Shown: positions 16,144 through 26,406, counted from the first letter of the stretch. The stretch is 64,000 nucleotides of DNA from CAIVAT01 sp964525995 (GCA_964525995.1 CAZGIM010000015.1:1-64000), one strand, 5' to 3'. Notes: generated by a model not told the origin, from the sequence alone. Made by a program: numbers and translations.

Positions 16144-17637
16144 TCACCTGATTTCAGAGTGGCATCTTTTCGGGAAACCAATCTTCACAGTAGTACCGGC
16201 GTTGATCACGGAATTGATTTCAAGGGTACCACCATGTTTTTTGACCATTTCTTTACATAGAAGAATGCCGAGTCCTGACCCTTTTTCTCCTTCGGTTCCT
16301 TTTTTCGTGAATATAGTATCCAACCGGAACAGCTTATCGCAATCTTCCTGGCTGATCCCGATGCCTGTATCGCTGACCAGTATTTCTGTCTGATCTTCTG
16401 TCTGGTTTACATCAACAACGATCTTCCCGTATTTTGGAGTAAATTTTATAGCATTTGAGATTATGTTCAACAATATGGAGGAAAGCATGTCGGAGTCTGC
16501 TAAAATAAAGGTGTCATCGTTAATGTTGTTTGTGATTTCAATCTTTTTTTGCAACAGGTTGCCTGATAACAAGTCAATTACATTCATGGCGACCAGTGAA
16601 ATATTGGTTTTTTCAGGATGAAATTCTACTCTGCCCTGTTGCATTCTTGACCATCCAAGTAAATTTTGAAGAAAATTATACTGATTTAGCAGCATGGAAT
16701 GAATCTTCCCTCCGAGCTTTCTTGAGTCTTCCAGCGACAGATGTTCATCCGGATCTGAAATCATCTGGGCCAAGCCTAACAATGCGTTGAAAGGGCTTCT
16801 GAGATCATGGGCGATCAATGAAAAGAATCTGTCCTTTGTTGCATTTAGCTCCCTTAATTCCTGGTTCATTCTGTTAATCTCACGCTCAGATTGTTTTTGC
16901 TCAGTTGTATCTCTAACGATTGCCTGAAGATAGAAATCATTTCTAAACGCAACCCTGTTCAGAGAGACTTCAGCATCGAACAGGGAATGGTCCTTCCTGC
17001 AGTGTTTCCAGTAGAATCTCTGGGGTGTTCCTTCTGCTGCGGCTTGCATGTATATTTTTGCTTTTTCTTTTGAATCGCTTCCATCAGGCTGAAAGGGAGG
17101 ACTGAACTCCCAGGGTGCATGATTGATGATGTCTTCTTTTTTCTCGCAACCAAAGCTGGTAAGGGTCATCAGATTACATTCCACGAATATTTCATTGTTG
17201 ACAATGAAAATGGCATCATGTGCACTTTCGAATAGCGTGCGAAATTCCAGCTCGGTCTTTTTCAGGGCCTCTTCGGCCATAACCCGTTCCGATACATCCC
17301 GTAAAATGCCTTCATGAGTAGTTATATTTCCCTTATCGTCAGTGTTATACCATCCGTGATCTTCAACCCAAATACCGCTGCCATCCTTTTTTCTGAGACG
17401 GAATATTCCGATCTCTTCCAGCCGCTCCTCCAAAACGCGACTCTCCCGGTCGACAGGATCGAAATACAATTCCGAGGGGATATCAATTGCCAATAACTCC
17501 TCTTTGCTGGCATACCCAAGCATCTTTACCATAGCTGGATTGACCTCAAGGAACTTCCCGTCGTGGGTGCTCCGGTAAACCCCGTCGGGCATTCTTTCGA
17601 TGAGCTTTCTGTGAAGCTCTTCATCAAACTCATTCAT
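16144..17637 (-). CDS. PAS-domain sensor histidine kinase
   Basis: This 497-residue kinase has no transmembrane segment, so it is probably a cytoplasmic sensor. Two PAS domains (about 8-118 and 126-245) are each followed by a PAC-like tail. A dimerisation/phosphoacceptor domain has H-box AHDLRSPFNALLG (His277). A HATPase domain (about 375-490) has DTGIGIS and GSGLGILLCKEMVKKHGG. No receiver domain or adjacent response regulator is present, so its partner is encoded elsewhere. A 444-base gap lies upstream. Confidence 0.9.
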   Translation of the reverse strand: MNEFDEELHRKLIERMPDGVYRSTHDGKFLEVNPAMVKMLGYASKEELLAIDIPSELYFDPVDRESRVLEERLEEIGIFRLRKKDGSGIWVEDHGWYNTDDKGNITTHEGILRDVSERVMAEEALKKTELEFRTLFESAHDAIFIVNNEIFVECNLMTLTSFGCEKKEDIINHAPWEFSPPFQPDGSDSKEKAKIYMQAAAEGTPQRFYWKHCRKDHSLFDAEVSLNRVAFRNDFYLQAIVRDTTEQKQSEREINRMNQELRELNATKDRFFSLIAHDLRSPFNALLGLAQMISDPDEHLSLEDSRKLGGKIHSMLLNQYNFLQNLLGWSRMQQGRVEFHPEKTNISLVAMNVIDLLSGNLLQKKIEITNNINDDTFILADSDMLSSILLNIISNAIKFTPKYGKIVVDVNQTEDQTEILVSDTGIGISQEDCDKLFRLDTIFTKKGTEGEKGSGLGILLCKEMVKKHGGTLEINSVINAGTTVKIGFPKRCHSEIR

Positions 17638-18081
17638 CGTATAGCTTTTTCAATGAAGGTAACTGAATCTGATTCCCTCCCTAAAATGAAAGTCTGACTC
17701 CTGTGATATTATGGTATGCCAATCCCGCAGTGCACATTCCGTTTTATTTGGCTTCTGGTCTATGCAATCTGCCTGACTGCATTCAAAAGAACAAAACCTT
17801 CCCGCTAATTACAGATGATCCTGCTCAAAAATGCCACCTGTAACCGGAACGGTGATTCAAATATAATACTTTTTTTATTCCCTGAAAAATCCATGACATC
17901 TTCAGTAAACAACCACAGATGAATCTCGTTTTCACAGAAAATAAAAACTGAAATGATGTTCCACGTTAAGTCCGTTGGAATATCAGTGGATATCGTTTTA
18001 TGCTCGGTTTGCCACGGAATCATCACAGATATTCCATGAACAAACTATGAATGGGGAGGGAAGTGGTAGATGCGCTCCGGA
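17638..18081. other. intergenic region without recognised gene
   Basis: This 444-base gap lies between two minus-strand genes. The only signal I see is CAAATATA at 17868-17875, a minus-strand TATATTTG that could be a distant -7 box for the histidine kinase. Frames of about 70 codons exist but look non-coding. Confidence 0.5.
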
Positions 18082-18486
18082 TCAGATGGTATCATCGAAA
18101 GAAGCAACAAACGGAGTAACCGGATTCAGGTTTAAAAGGAAATCCCGGTTGAATGAAAATGTGGGAGTGGAATCTTCGAAATCAGCCTCTTTGGGAAAGG
18201 CCGGAGCCAGTCCGGCCGGGAGGTAATACAATTCGGGAATCATATCCGTGAATTCAGCAACATTGGGAGTTGTCGGAGCCAGTCCGGGTAGGGGAAATTC
18301 GAATGGAGAGACCGATTCCGTCTCTTCAAATGTAGCTTCACGCGGGGTAACCGGCGACAAATCCATTGTGTGTCCTGTACGCGCCGATTCACGGTTCAAT
18401 GAGGATGAGTCGGAATCGACAGTGGAGCCAAATGCCAGATGGAGATTGATTCCCAGTACAACAAGAATTATATTGAGTGTTTTCAT
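18082..18486 (-). CDS. small secreted protein with four degenerate 16-residue repeats
   Basis: The 134-residue protein has a clean signal peptide (MKTLNIILVVLGINLHLAFG). The mature part carries four copies of a motif with pattern L-x-P-x-[TF]-P-x-x-A-x-F-x-[DE], at residues 42-57, 68-83, 92-107 and 119-134, spaced 24-27 residues apart and acidic. The last repeat ends the protein. It has no cysteine, no further membrane segment and no enzymatic motif. I do not recognise a characterised family, and the repeats suggest a periplasmic or surface peptide-binding or structural role. The flanking kinase and peptidase give no firm functional hint. Confidence 0.7.
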   Translation of the reverse strand: MKTLNIILVVLGINLHLAFGSTVDSDSSSLNRESARTGHTMDLSPVTPREATFEETESVSPFEFPLPGLAPTTPNVAEFTDMIPELYYLPAGLAPAFPKEADFEDSTPTFSFNRDFLLNLNPVTPFVASFDDTI

Positions 18487-18744
18487 GTTTTTTTCGGTTG
18501 ATTAAGGTTGTTTTGGTTTTGATCCATACGACGCTGCCATTTTTATTTTGTGACAGATTCCTAAATCAATTAACAATTATTTAACAAATGGTTGAAATAT
18601 AACATAATGCGTGCAAATGTAAATATATATTTAGATTCATTTAAAATAAAATCGTTAAAAACAGTTTCATTCCCGACGAACTCCGGAAAAAAGTCGATGA
18701 AAAATTAAGTAATTATAAATCAGGATTATAGAAGAAGGCTAATA

Positions 18745-20934
18745 TTATAAATAGTCTTCAAAATACTGGACTATTTTTTGATTCAGGTGCACACGGTCTT
18801 TCCCGCGAACATTATGCTCATGTCCGGGATATACGAAGAAGTCAACCTGTTTGCCTTCGTCAACACATTTTTTCAGAAACACCAGTGAATTTTGAGGAAC
18901 TACCGTCTCATCCTGGTCATCGTGAATGATCAGAACTTTACCGGTCAGGTTTTTAACGTCATGGATCAGAGCGGCATTTTTATATCCTTCAGGATTATCC
19001 TGAGGAGTATCCATGTAACGTTCACCGTACATCACCTCGTAGTATTTCCAGTCCACCACGGGTCCTCCGCAAACAGCGACCCTGAAAGTTCCCGGCTTTT
19101 TCAGCATCATGGTCAGGGTCATAAATCCGCCATAACTCCAGCCATTGATGCCAATTCTCGTAGAATCGACATAGGGGAGCGATTTCAGAAATTCAACGCC
19201 GGCCATCTGGTCTTCGAGTTCAGCGACACCCAGATTCCTGAAAATTGCCTGTTCGAAATCGCTTCCCCGGTTCGAAGTACCACGGTTATCGAGGGTAAAT
19301 ACGAGAAAGCCTTTGGTGGCAAGGTAATTCAGAAAGAGGCCTCCTCCACCGAGCCATGAATTGGTAACCATCTGCGAATGCGGTCCACCGTAAACATAGA
19401 TGATCACCGGGTATTTTTTTGTCGAATCAAAATCGACCGGCTTGATGAGCCGGCTGTATAAGGGAATGTGCTTTTGGCCAGGGATGGTGAACATTGTGGT
19501 TTTGCCTAATTTATATTCTTTCAATGGATTTTCAGCCGATAGCAGTATCTCAGTTTTGCCGGTCTGCGTACTCTTCAGTACTATTTGCCTGGGTGTCGAC
19601 ACATTGCTGTAGGAATCAAGAATGTACTTCCCGTCATCAGAAATTTTAGGGTTATGGATCCCCGGTTCGGGCGTTTCCAGATTCATCCTGCCCGAGGTCA
19701 GGTCGAGTGAATAAAGCTGGTTGTTGATGGGGCTCTCCCGGTTGGCAAGAAAAAATATTCGCTTAGGAGAATCTCCCGATGGCATTAACATCAAGACTTC
19801 CCAGGCGCCTGAAGTCAATTGTTTTATCAAACTCCCGTCCGAATGGTACAGATAAAGGTGATTGAACCCGTCTCTGCGGCTTTGCCATATGAACCGTGAT
19901 GGGTCGTTGCCAAAAAAGAGCGGACCGTTCAGCGGCTCCACATACCTGGGGCTGGTTTCCTCAAAGAGCGTTTTGACCAGTTGACCGTTACGGGCATCAT
20001 ATACATTTAATTGCATGTGGTTTTGATCCCGGTTCATCACAGCCAGGTAAATCCACTTTTCATCCGGACTCCAGGTAACATTGGTCAGATACTCGATCGA
20101 ATCCACAGCAGTGGGAATGGGATTCTCCTTCTGCATAGGAACCATAACGGATTTGGTATGGAGATATACCACCGATCCCGTCCGCAAGTCCATCACCCCG
20201 AGGGTCACCTTATGACTTTCCATACCGGCCATGGGATATTTGACCGGTTTCACCGTTGCAATCCGCGATCCGATGTCGACCAGGGGATAGCTTGCAACGC
20301 CTCTTTCATCCATACGGTAATAGGCTAAAAAGTTTCCCTTCGGTGACCAGAAGGTCCCCTTTGTGATTCCGAATTCGTTACGGTGCACCCTGCTTGCGCC
20401 ATACAGGATCCCGGGATCTGGATCAGAGGCAACCTGAACCTCCTTCTCCCCATCGGCATAATAGAGATTATTATCAAGGGTAAAGGCTACCCTGAAGCTG
20501 GAATCAAAAATGTCGATATTCTCCGCTTTCTTGTTCCACTCATTTTCAAGTTTAACTTTTCTTGATAATAGATCACAGCTTATGAGACGATTTCCACGAG
20601 TGAAATAAAACCGGTTGATGTTTAGAAAAGTCAGAGCAGGAATCCGTGGGAGGGTATCCTGACTGATCGATTTAAGCATCTGGTTCAGTTCACCCAAACG
20701 GAGCAGGGTATCCCGCTCGATCCGACCGGGAATACCCTGAACAACAGCATTCCGGGCGATATACAGGTAATGGTTTGATCGCGGAATCCATTGAAGCTGG
20801 CTCAGGTTGGTGGGAGTCAGCCTGGGATTCATATTAGTGGCATCTTCAATAGTAAGGAGCCGCGACTGTGCCAGAAGCACAACAGGAACAGCAGTCAGGA
20901 GCAGGAGTGTAGCAAATTTTTTCAGGTTCGTCAT
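18745..20934 (-). CDS. dipeptidyl-peptidase IV-type S9B prolyl peptidase
   Basis: The 729-residue exported protein (signal peptide to about residue 22, VVLLAQS) has an eight-bladed propeller domain and a C-terminal alpha/beta hydrolase domain. The nucleophile elbow is GWSYGG (Ser600), with Asp675 (HDDQDETV) and His707 (GHEHNV) completing the triad. YVYGGPHSQMV begins the hydrolase core. DPP-IV enzymes release X-Pro dipeptides in the periplasm, which fits peptide fermentation. The DPP-IV double-Glu motif region is not clearly assigned. It stands alone, with metF ending 84 bases upstream. Confidence 0.92.
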   Translation of the reverse strand: MTNLKKFATLLLLTAVPVVLLAQSRLLTIEDATNMNPRLTPTNLSQLQWIPRSNHYLYIARNAVVQGIPGRIERDTLLRLGELNQMLKSISQDTLPRIPALTFLNINRFYFTRGNRLISCDLLSRKVKLENEWNKKAENIDIFDSSFRVAFTLDNNLYYADGEKEVQVASDPDPGILYGASRVHRNEFGITKGTFWSPKGNFLAYYRMDERGVASYPLVDIGSRIATVKPVKYPMAGMESHKVTLGVMDLRTGSVVYLHTKSVMVPMQKENPIPTAVDSIEYLTNVTWSPDEKWIYLAVMNRDQNHMQLNVYDARNGQLVKTLFEETSPRYVEPLNGPLFFGNDPSRFIWQSRRDGFNHLYLYHSDGSLIKQLTSGAWEVLMLMPSGDSPKRIFFLANRESPINNQLYSLDLTSGRMNLETPEPGIHNPKISDDGKYILDSYSNVSTPRQIVLKSTQTGKTEILLSAENPLKEYKLGKTTMFTIPGQKHIPLYSRLIKPVDFDSTKKYPVIIYVYGGPHSQMVTNSWLGGGGLFLNYLATKGFLVFTLDNRGTSNRGSDFEQAIFRNLGVAELEDQMAGVEFLKSLPYVDSTRIGINGWSYGGFMTLTMMLKKPGTFRVAVCGGPVVDWKYYEVMYGERYMDTPQDNPEGYKNAALIHDVKNLTGKVLIIHDDQDETVVPQNSLVFLKKCVDEGKQVDFFVYPGHEHNVRGKDRVHLNQKIVQYFEDYL

Positions 20935-21018
20935 GAGGTTGATGGTAAGTTTTAAAGATTCCGGAAATAAAAGGAAATTAATGTCCGATGGATTTATTTT
21001 TTGAGATCAGAGCACAGG

Positions 21019-21981
21019 TCAGGAGTGAAAGATCGCCCTTGCAATCTGCCGGATATTTTCGGAGATACCGACGCTGAAATAATGTAAAACCGGGACCCCG
21101 AAAGCGATCAGTTCTTCCGACTGCCTGATACTCCATTCGATTCCGGCCTTGAAGGCATCTTCATTATTGTTACAGGCCAGGATGATTCTGACCAGTTCTT
21201 CCGGAATATCGATGTAAAACACCTGGGGCAACAGGTTAATTTCACGGATGGTGCACACAGGTTTAAGTCCGGGAATGATCGGTACGTTGATCCCTGTTTT
21301 CCTGCATGATTCCACAAAATCAAAGTATTTTTTATTATCAAAGAACATCTGGGTGATGATATATTCCGCTCCCGCATCTACCTTACTTTTTAGATATTTC
21401 AAATCGTAAGGCAGGTTGGGCGATTCAATGTGTTTTTCAGGATAACCGGCTACTCCCACACAAAAATTAGTTTGGAAGGTATTTTGTAATTCTTCGTCTA
21501 AATAGATTCCCCTGTTCATATTGGTAATCTGACGCACCAGCGAATCGGCGTGAGAATGCCCGTTTTTTTCAGGTACGAAGGTGCGTTGGTTCTTTGGCGC
21601 GTCGCCTCGCAGGGCCAGGATATTATCGATTCCCAGATAGTGGAAATCGATGAGGGCATACTCAGTCTCCTCTTTGCTGAACCCGCCGCAGATGAGATGC
21701 GGTACCACTTCTACCGAGGGATACTTATATTTGATCGCGGCAGAAATGGCAACGGTTCCCGGACGTTTACGGATAGTCTTTTTCTCAAGAAGTCCGTTTT
21801 CGTGCTTTTTGTAGATTACCTCCTCCTGATGATAAGTCACATTGATGAAAGAGGGATGGTACTCAATCAGGGGATCGATGGTTCTGTAAATATTGCTGAC
21901 GCTGTTCCCTCTGAGGGGAGGGAGCAACTCGAATGAGAAGAGGGTTCGGTCGGCTTTTTTGATAAGATCAATAACTTTCAT
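21019..21981 (-). CDS. metF: methylenetetrahydrofolate reductase
   Basis: This 320-residue flavoprotein reduces 5,10-methylene-THF to 5-methyl-THF, the methyl donor for MetH. The start MKVIDLIKKADRTLFSFELLPP carries the conserved FSFELLPP with the catalytic Glu. LALRGDAP is the FAD-binding loop, and ITQMFFDNKKYFDF is the conserved substrate region. Its ATG overlaps the metH stop (ATGA at 21978-21981), so the two are translationally coupled and supply and use the same methyl group. Confidence 0.95.
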   Translation of the reverse strand: MKVIDLIKKADRTLFSFELLPPLRGNSVSNIYRTIDPLIEYHPSFINVTYHQEEVIYKKHENGLLEKKTIRKRPGTVAISAAIKYKYPSVEVVPHLICGGFSKEETEYALIDFHYLGIDNILALRGDAPKNQRTFVPEKNGHSHADSLVRQITNMNRGIYLDEELQNTFQTNFCVGVAGYPEKHIESPNLPYDLKYLKSKVDAGAEYIITQMFFDNKKYFDFVESCRKTGINVPIIPGLKPVCTIREINLLPQVFYIDIPEELVRIILACNNNEDAFKAGIEWSIRQSEELIAFGVPVLHYFSVGISENIRQIARAIFHS

Positions 21982-24900
21982 ATCCGGTAATTCAGATGGT
22001 TACTCAACAAGTTTTCGACGCGTTCCACTCCGAAACCCTTTCGCCGTGAATAATCGGTAACCTGATCTTTACCGATGCGGTCGACGTTAAAATACCGTGA
22101 CCCGGGATGGGAAAAATAGTAGCCGCTGACTGATGCGCCGGGATACATGGCAAAATTTTCGGTAAGATGAATACCTGCCTGCCGTGTAACATCGAGCAGA
22201 TCAAATATGGTGCTTTTTTCCGAATGATCCGGACAGGCCGGATATCCCGGAGCAGGTCGTATTCCCTGAAATTCCTCTCGGAACAGAGCCGGAAGTTCCA
22301 GATTTTCATCGATTTCATAACCCCAGAATTCTTTTCTTACCCGTTGATGGATCAATTCGGCGAATGCTTCAGCCAGCCTGTCGGCTACAATTTTGATCAT
22401 AAGGGCGTGGTAGTCGTCGAGTTCCTGTTCATATTGCGCCACCCATTCTTCAACTCCCAGCCCGGCGGTAACGGCAAAAAAACCCATGTAATCGGAAAAG
22501 CCTGATTCTTTTGGGGCCACGAAATCAGCAAGACAGAGATTGGGAATCCCTGTTTCCCGGCGCTGCTGATTTCTGAGGAATCTTAAGGTTGCAATTAAAT
22601 CTGTTTGGTTAGTGTCCTGAAAGACTTCAATGTCATCGCCAACGGAGTTGCAGGGATATAAACCGATGACCCCGCGGGCGAACAACATCTTTTTCGTGAT
22701 AATCTCAGTAATCATATTTTGAGCGTCCGAAATCAGATTTCTGGCTTCCCTGCCTTTAACCGGATCGGTTAGTATAGAAGGATATGTTCCGTTCAGTTTC
22801 CAGGCATGAAAGAAAAATGTCCAGTCGATGAAAGAACTGATCTCTTCGATGGGATAATCAAACAATACCCTGTTCCCGGTCACCTGTGGTTTGCAGATTC
22901 GGTAATGTTTCCAATCGGTTTTAAGCCGGTTTTTCCGGGCTTCATAGATGGAAACATATTCGTGATCTGCTTTGTTTTCATGGGCGTTCCGGATTTCGTC
23001 GTAATGCGTCTTCAGCTGGATTTGGAATTGTTCACCGGTTGTTTTTCCCAACAGATTCCCGATGACGCTTGCTGCCCTGGAGGCGTCTTTAATATGTATC
23101 ACGGCGTGGCGATAATGTGGATCAATCCTCACAGCAGTGTATATTTCAGAGGTGGTGGCGCCTCCGATCAGAAGCGGAACAGTTAACTGGTTTCGTTCCA
23201 TTTCTTTAGCAACATGAACCATCTCTTCCAGCGAGGGAGTGATAAGCCCGCTCAAACCGATGATATCGACTTTATATCGTATAGCGGCTTCGATTATTCT
23301 GTCGGCAGGAACCATAACGCCTAAGTCGATGATTTCGTAATTGTTGCATCCCAGCACCACACCCACGATGTTTTTCCCGATGTCGTGGACGTCGCCCTTT
23401 ACCGTTGCCAGGAGAACGCTTCCTTTCCGGGTTATGCGACTGTTTTTTCCTGTCCTTTCAGATTCGAGGCGGGGTGTAAGAATGGAAACAGCCTTCTTCA
23501 TCACCCGTGCGCTTTTTACTACCTGCGGAAGGAACATCCGGCCTTTCCCAAAGAGTTCTCCCACCTGGTTCATCCCATCCATCAGCGGTCCTTCAATGAT
23601 ACGCAAAGCTGAATCGAAGTGTCCCAGCGCCTCTTCAATATCTGTTTCGATGAAATCAGGTATCCCTTTGATCATGGCATGGATAATCCTTTCGGAAGGA
23701 GGGAATGATCGCCAGCCCGCTCCGGTATCTTGTTTTTTAGAAGACTCCCTGATCTCACCAGCAAAAGCAAGGAGCCGTTCCGTCGCATCTTTCCTTCGGT
23801 TCAGGATCACATCTTCAATCAACCGGAGTAAATCGGCGGGGATTTCATCGTAAACCGGCAGTGCCCCGGCGTTCACGATGCCCATGTCGAGACCGGCTTT
23901 AACGGCATGAAACAGGAATACCGAGTGGATCGCTTCACGCAGGGCATCATTGCCCCGGAAGGAGAAGGAGAGGTTGCTGATTCCGCCGCTGGTCCTGACA
24001 AACGGTAAATTGCTTTTAATCCAGCTTACCGATCGCAGATAATCGACGGCATAAGGGTTGTGTTCATCGATTCCTGTCGCGATGGTCAGGATATTGGGAT
24101 CAAAAATAATATCCTCAGGCGGGAAGTCAAGTCTGTTTAACAGCAGATCGTAGGCGCGTTTTGCAATGGCAATCTTTCGTTCAAAGGTTGTCGCCTGTCC
24201 CTGTTCGTCGAATGCCATGACCACGGCAGCGGCACCGAAACGCTTCAGGATGGCTGCATGCTCTAAAAATTGCGCTTCGCCTTCCTTCAGGCTGATGCTG
24301 TTTACGACGGCTTTTCCCTGAATACATTTTAATCCGGCAAGAATAACCGGGAACCGCGACGAATCGATCATTAGCGGCACACGGGCAACATCAGGATCAG
24401 AGGCGACCATATTTAAAAATCCAGTCATGGCTTTTTCACCATCGAGCATGGCTTCATCCATACTGATATCAAGAATCTGCGCCCCGTTTTCCACTTGTTG
24501 CCGGGCCACCGACAAAGCTTCCTCGTAACGTTCTTCCTTGATCAGACGGGCAAACTTTCTGGATCCGCTTACATTGGTCCGCTCTCCTATATTAATAAAG
24601 TTGCTGCCTTTAAAAACAGTCAGGGGTTCCAGACCGCTCAACCGCAACTCATGCTTTTTAGGCGGTACCTCCCGGATTTTGGCGTGGGCCGATAATTCTG
24701 CAAATTTCCGGATATGGTCGGGAGTGGTTCCGCAGCAACCGCCGATGAGATTCAGAAATCCGTTTTCAAGAAAATCTTTAAAATAACGGGCCATCTCTGC
24801 GGGCGTTTGAATATACTCACCGAACTGGTCCGGGAATCCGGCATTGGGATAAGCGATAACCGGAAATGGTGATTTTTCGGACAATTCTTCCAGATGAGGG

Positions 24901-25676
24901 CGTAACTCCTTGGCTCCCAGTGAACAGTTTAGACCGATGGCAAAAAGATCGAAATGGGAAACGGAGTTAAGAAAGGCTTCAAGCGTTTGTCCCGACAGCG
25001 TCCGGCCCGATTGATCCGACAACGTCACGGAAGCAATGACCGGTATCCTGCCAGTTCCCGCAACGGATGATCGGCGACGGGAATCAATTTCATCGAATGT
25101 TGCGATCAGAGCCGCTTTAGCATTTAAAGTATCGAATATGGTTTCGATGAGTATCAGATCGGCACCTCCATCCAGTAATCCGCGAACCTGCTCCTGATAC
25201 GCTGCGTAGAGCTGATCAAAGGTGACAGCCCGAAAAGCCGGATTTTGTATGTCGGGCGATAACGAGGCGGTCTTGTTGGTCGGACCCACAGAACCGGCAA
25301 CCCATCTGGCTTTTCCCTGCGACCGATGCATGAAATGATCAACTGTTTTTCGGGCCAGCGATGCCGCGGCACGGTTCATCTCATAGGCATAGTCCTCTAA
25401 ATGGTAATCGCCCTGAGAGATCCGGTTGGCATTGAAGGTATCGGTTTCAATGATATCAGCCCCCGCTTCCAGGTATTCTTCATGAATGGACCGGATGATG
25501 CCGGGTTGAGTCAAAACCAACAAATCGTGGTTACCCTTCAGACTGTATGGATAATCGCTGAACCGGTCGCCCCTGTATTGTGATTCATCGGGTTTGAAGC
25601 GCTGGATCATGGTACCCATAGCCCCGTCCAGTACCAAAATCCGTTTTTTTACCTCCTTGAATAAATCAAAGGTCAT
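21978..25676 (-). CDS. metH: cobalamin-dependent methionine synthase
   Basis: The 1232-residue enzyme, close to E. coli MetH in length, has all four modules. The homocysteine domain has Zn ligands in GLNCSLG and GGCCGTT. The methyl-THF pterin domain begins INIGERTNVSGSR. The cap and B12 domain have the ligand motif DVHDIGKN. The C-terminal AdoMet activation domain has RPAPGYPACPDHS. I place the start at the ATG at 25676 (MTFDLFKEVKKRI). The frame runs upstream to 25907, but that stretch lies inside the phosphopantetheinyl transferase gene and is unlike the family. The transferase stop is ten bases before this ATG. No cobalamin or SAM riboswitch is visible upstream of the operon. Confidence 0.95.
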   Translation of the reverse strand: MTFDLFKEVKKRILVLDGAMGTMIQRFKPDESQYRGDRFSDYPYSLKGNHDLLVLTQPGIIRSIHEEYLEAGADIIETDTFNANRISQGDYHLEDYAYEMNRAAASLARKTVDHFMHRSQGKARWVAGSVGPTNKTASLSPDIQNPAFRAVTFDQLYAAYQEQVRGLLDGGADLILIETIFDTLNAKAALIATFDEIDSRRRSSVAGTGRIPVIASVTLSDQSGRTLSGQTLEAFLNSVSHFDLFAIGLNCSLGAKELRPHLEELSEKSPFPVIAYPNAGFPDQFGEYIQTPAEMARYFKDFLENGFLNLIGGCCGTTPDHIRKFAELSAHAKIREVPPKKHELRLSGLEPLTVFKGSNFINIGERTNVSGSRKFARLIKEERYEEALSVARQQVENGAQILDISMDEAMLDGEKAMTGFLNMVASDPDVARVPLMIDSSRFPVILAGLKCIQGKAVVNSISLKEGEAQFLEHAAILKRFGAAAVVMAFDEQGQATTFERKIAIAKRAYDLLLNRLDFPPEDIIFDPNILTIATGIDEHNPYAVDYLRSVSWIKSNLPFVRTSGGISNLSFSFRGNDALREAIHSVFLFHAVKAGLDMGIVNAGALPVYDEIPADLLRLIEDVILNRRKDATERLLAFAGEIRESSKKQDTGAGWRSFPPSERIIHAMIKGIPDFIETDIEEALGHFDSALRIIEGPLMDGMNQVGELFGKGRMFLPQVVKSARVMKKAVSILTPRLESERTGKNSRITRKGSVLLATVKGDVHDIGKNIVGVVLGCNNYEIIDLGVMVPADRIIEAAIRYKVDIIGLSGLITPSLEEMVHVAKEMERNQLTVPLLIGGATTSEIYTAVRIDPHYRHAVIHIKDASRAASVIGNLLGKTTGEQFQIQLKTHYDEIRNAHENKADHEYVSIYEARKNRLKTDWKHYRICKPQVTGNRVLFDYPIEEISSFIDWTFFFHAWKLNGTYPSILTDPVKGREARNLISDAQNMITEIITKKMLFARGVIGLYPCNSVGDDIEVFQDTNQTDLIATLRFLRNQQRRETGIPNLCLADFVAPKESGFSDYMGFFAVTAGLGVEEWVAQYEQELDDYHALMIKIVADRLAEAFAELIHQRVRKEFWGYEIDENLELPALFREEFQGIRPAPGYPACPDHSEKSTIFDLLDVTRQAGIHLTENFAMYPGASVSGYYFSHPGSRYFNVDRIGKDQVTDYSRRKGFGVERVENLLSNHLNYRI

Positions 25677-25686
25677 ATAATCCCGG

Positions 25687-26325
25687 TTAATATGCCACGA
25701 CCAGCATCCATCCTCCAATATCCCGGTAGTGAAAGGTATGTTGCGTAACGCTCCCTTCGCAGAATAGTGTGGCCTGACAGGTTCGCTTCGGATTGCAAAG
25801 ATAATCAAACGGATGAATGAGGATATCGGTGCGGAAGTCGAGCCCGGGATTTCCGGATATCTTGAAAAGCGCTTCCTTCCCGCCCCAGCAGACATAAAGT
25901 TGTTCAAGCAGGCAGGGTACCGGAAGGAATGCTAGTTCATCATCCCGGAGGAACCGTTCTTTGACTTTGTTAATCCGGTCGTTGATCTGTTCAATATCAA
26001 TGCCGACTTTATGACGGGATGACCAGGCAATTGCGGCATAAACTCCGGAGTGTGAAATAGATATGTTCAACCCACCGGAAGGCAGATAAGGTTTTCCGTT
26101 TTCATCATAGTTGATCTTACCATCTTTCTGCCCGGTCAGATGCTTCACCAGCAACCTCACTCCCAGCCATTGTTTTTGCCGGCCTGGATGTTTGAAGGAG
26201 TGAATAGTCTCCAAATCTTCTGGTGAGGGGTTAAGTAATTCAAGGAGGGTCTGATTGGTTTCGGTGAGGTGCCACAAACCCACCTTAACACCCTCACAAA
26301 TCCTTATTTCCTGAAGAAGCGGCAT
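25687..26325 (-). CDS. 4'-phosphopantetheinyl transferase superfamily protein (Sfp-like)
   Basis: This 212-residue Sfp/AcpT-type enzyme transfers phosphopantetheine from CoA to a serine of a carrier protein. Visible motifs are NISISHSGVYAAIAW, VGIDIEQI (Mg-binding Asp and Glu) and WGGKEALFK. It is the first gene of the operon ahead of metH, ten bases away, and has a -7 box at 26358-26365. The functional link to the methyl cycle is unclear. The carrier protein is not in the window. Confidence 0.9.
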   Translation of the reverse strand: MPLLQEIRICEGVKVGLWHLTETNQTLLELLNPSPEDLETIHSFKHPGRQKQWLGVRLLVKHLTGQKDGKINYDENGKPYLPSGGLNISISHSGVYAAIAWSSRHKVGIDIEQINDRINKVKERFLRDDELAFLPVPCLLEQLYVCWGGKEALFKISGNPGLDFRTDILIHPFDYLCNPKRTCQATLFCEGSVTQHTFHYRDIGGWMLVVAY

Positions 26326-26357
26326 GGATAGGAAGAAAATTTTACGGAATCAGAAGG

Positions 26358-26365
26358 CAAAAATA
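26358..26365 (-). promoter_or_regulatory. -7 promoter box TATTTTTG for the pptase-metH-metF operon
   Basis: It matches TAnnTTTG on the minus strand, 33 bases before the ATG at 26325, back to back with the ahcY promoter. Confidence 0.6.
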
Positions 26366-26398
26366 GGATATATCACAGTCACGAATCAGGATTTTCTC

Positions 26399-26406
26399 TA
26401 ATTTTG
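26399..26406 (+). promoter_or_regulatory. -7 promoter box TAATTTTG for ahcY
   Basis: It matches TAnnTTTG, 27 bases before the ahcY ATG at 26433. The two divergent boxes are only 33 bases apart, so one regulator could control both. Confidence 0.65.

Noticed and set aside
17805..18026. 73-codon minus-strand frame in the intergenic gap
   Set aside because: It lacks a promoter, has no signal or domain feature and unusual composition (Met/Trp/Ile-rich start). It is probably chance.
25677..25907. N-terminal extension of MetH by 77 residues
   Set aside because: It lies wholly inside the phosphopantetheinyl transferase gene on the same strand in another frame and has no similarity to MetH. The family start aligns with the ATG at 25676.
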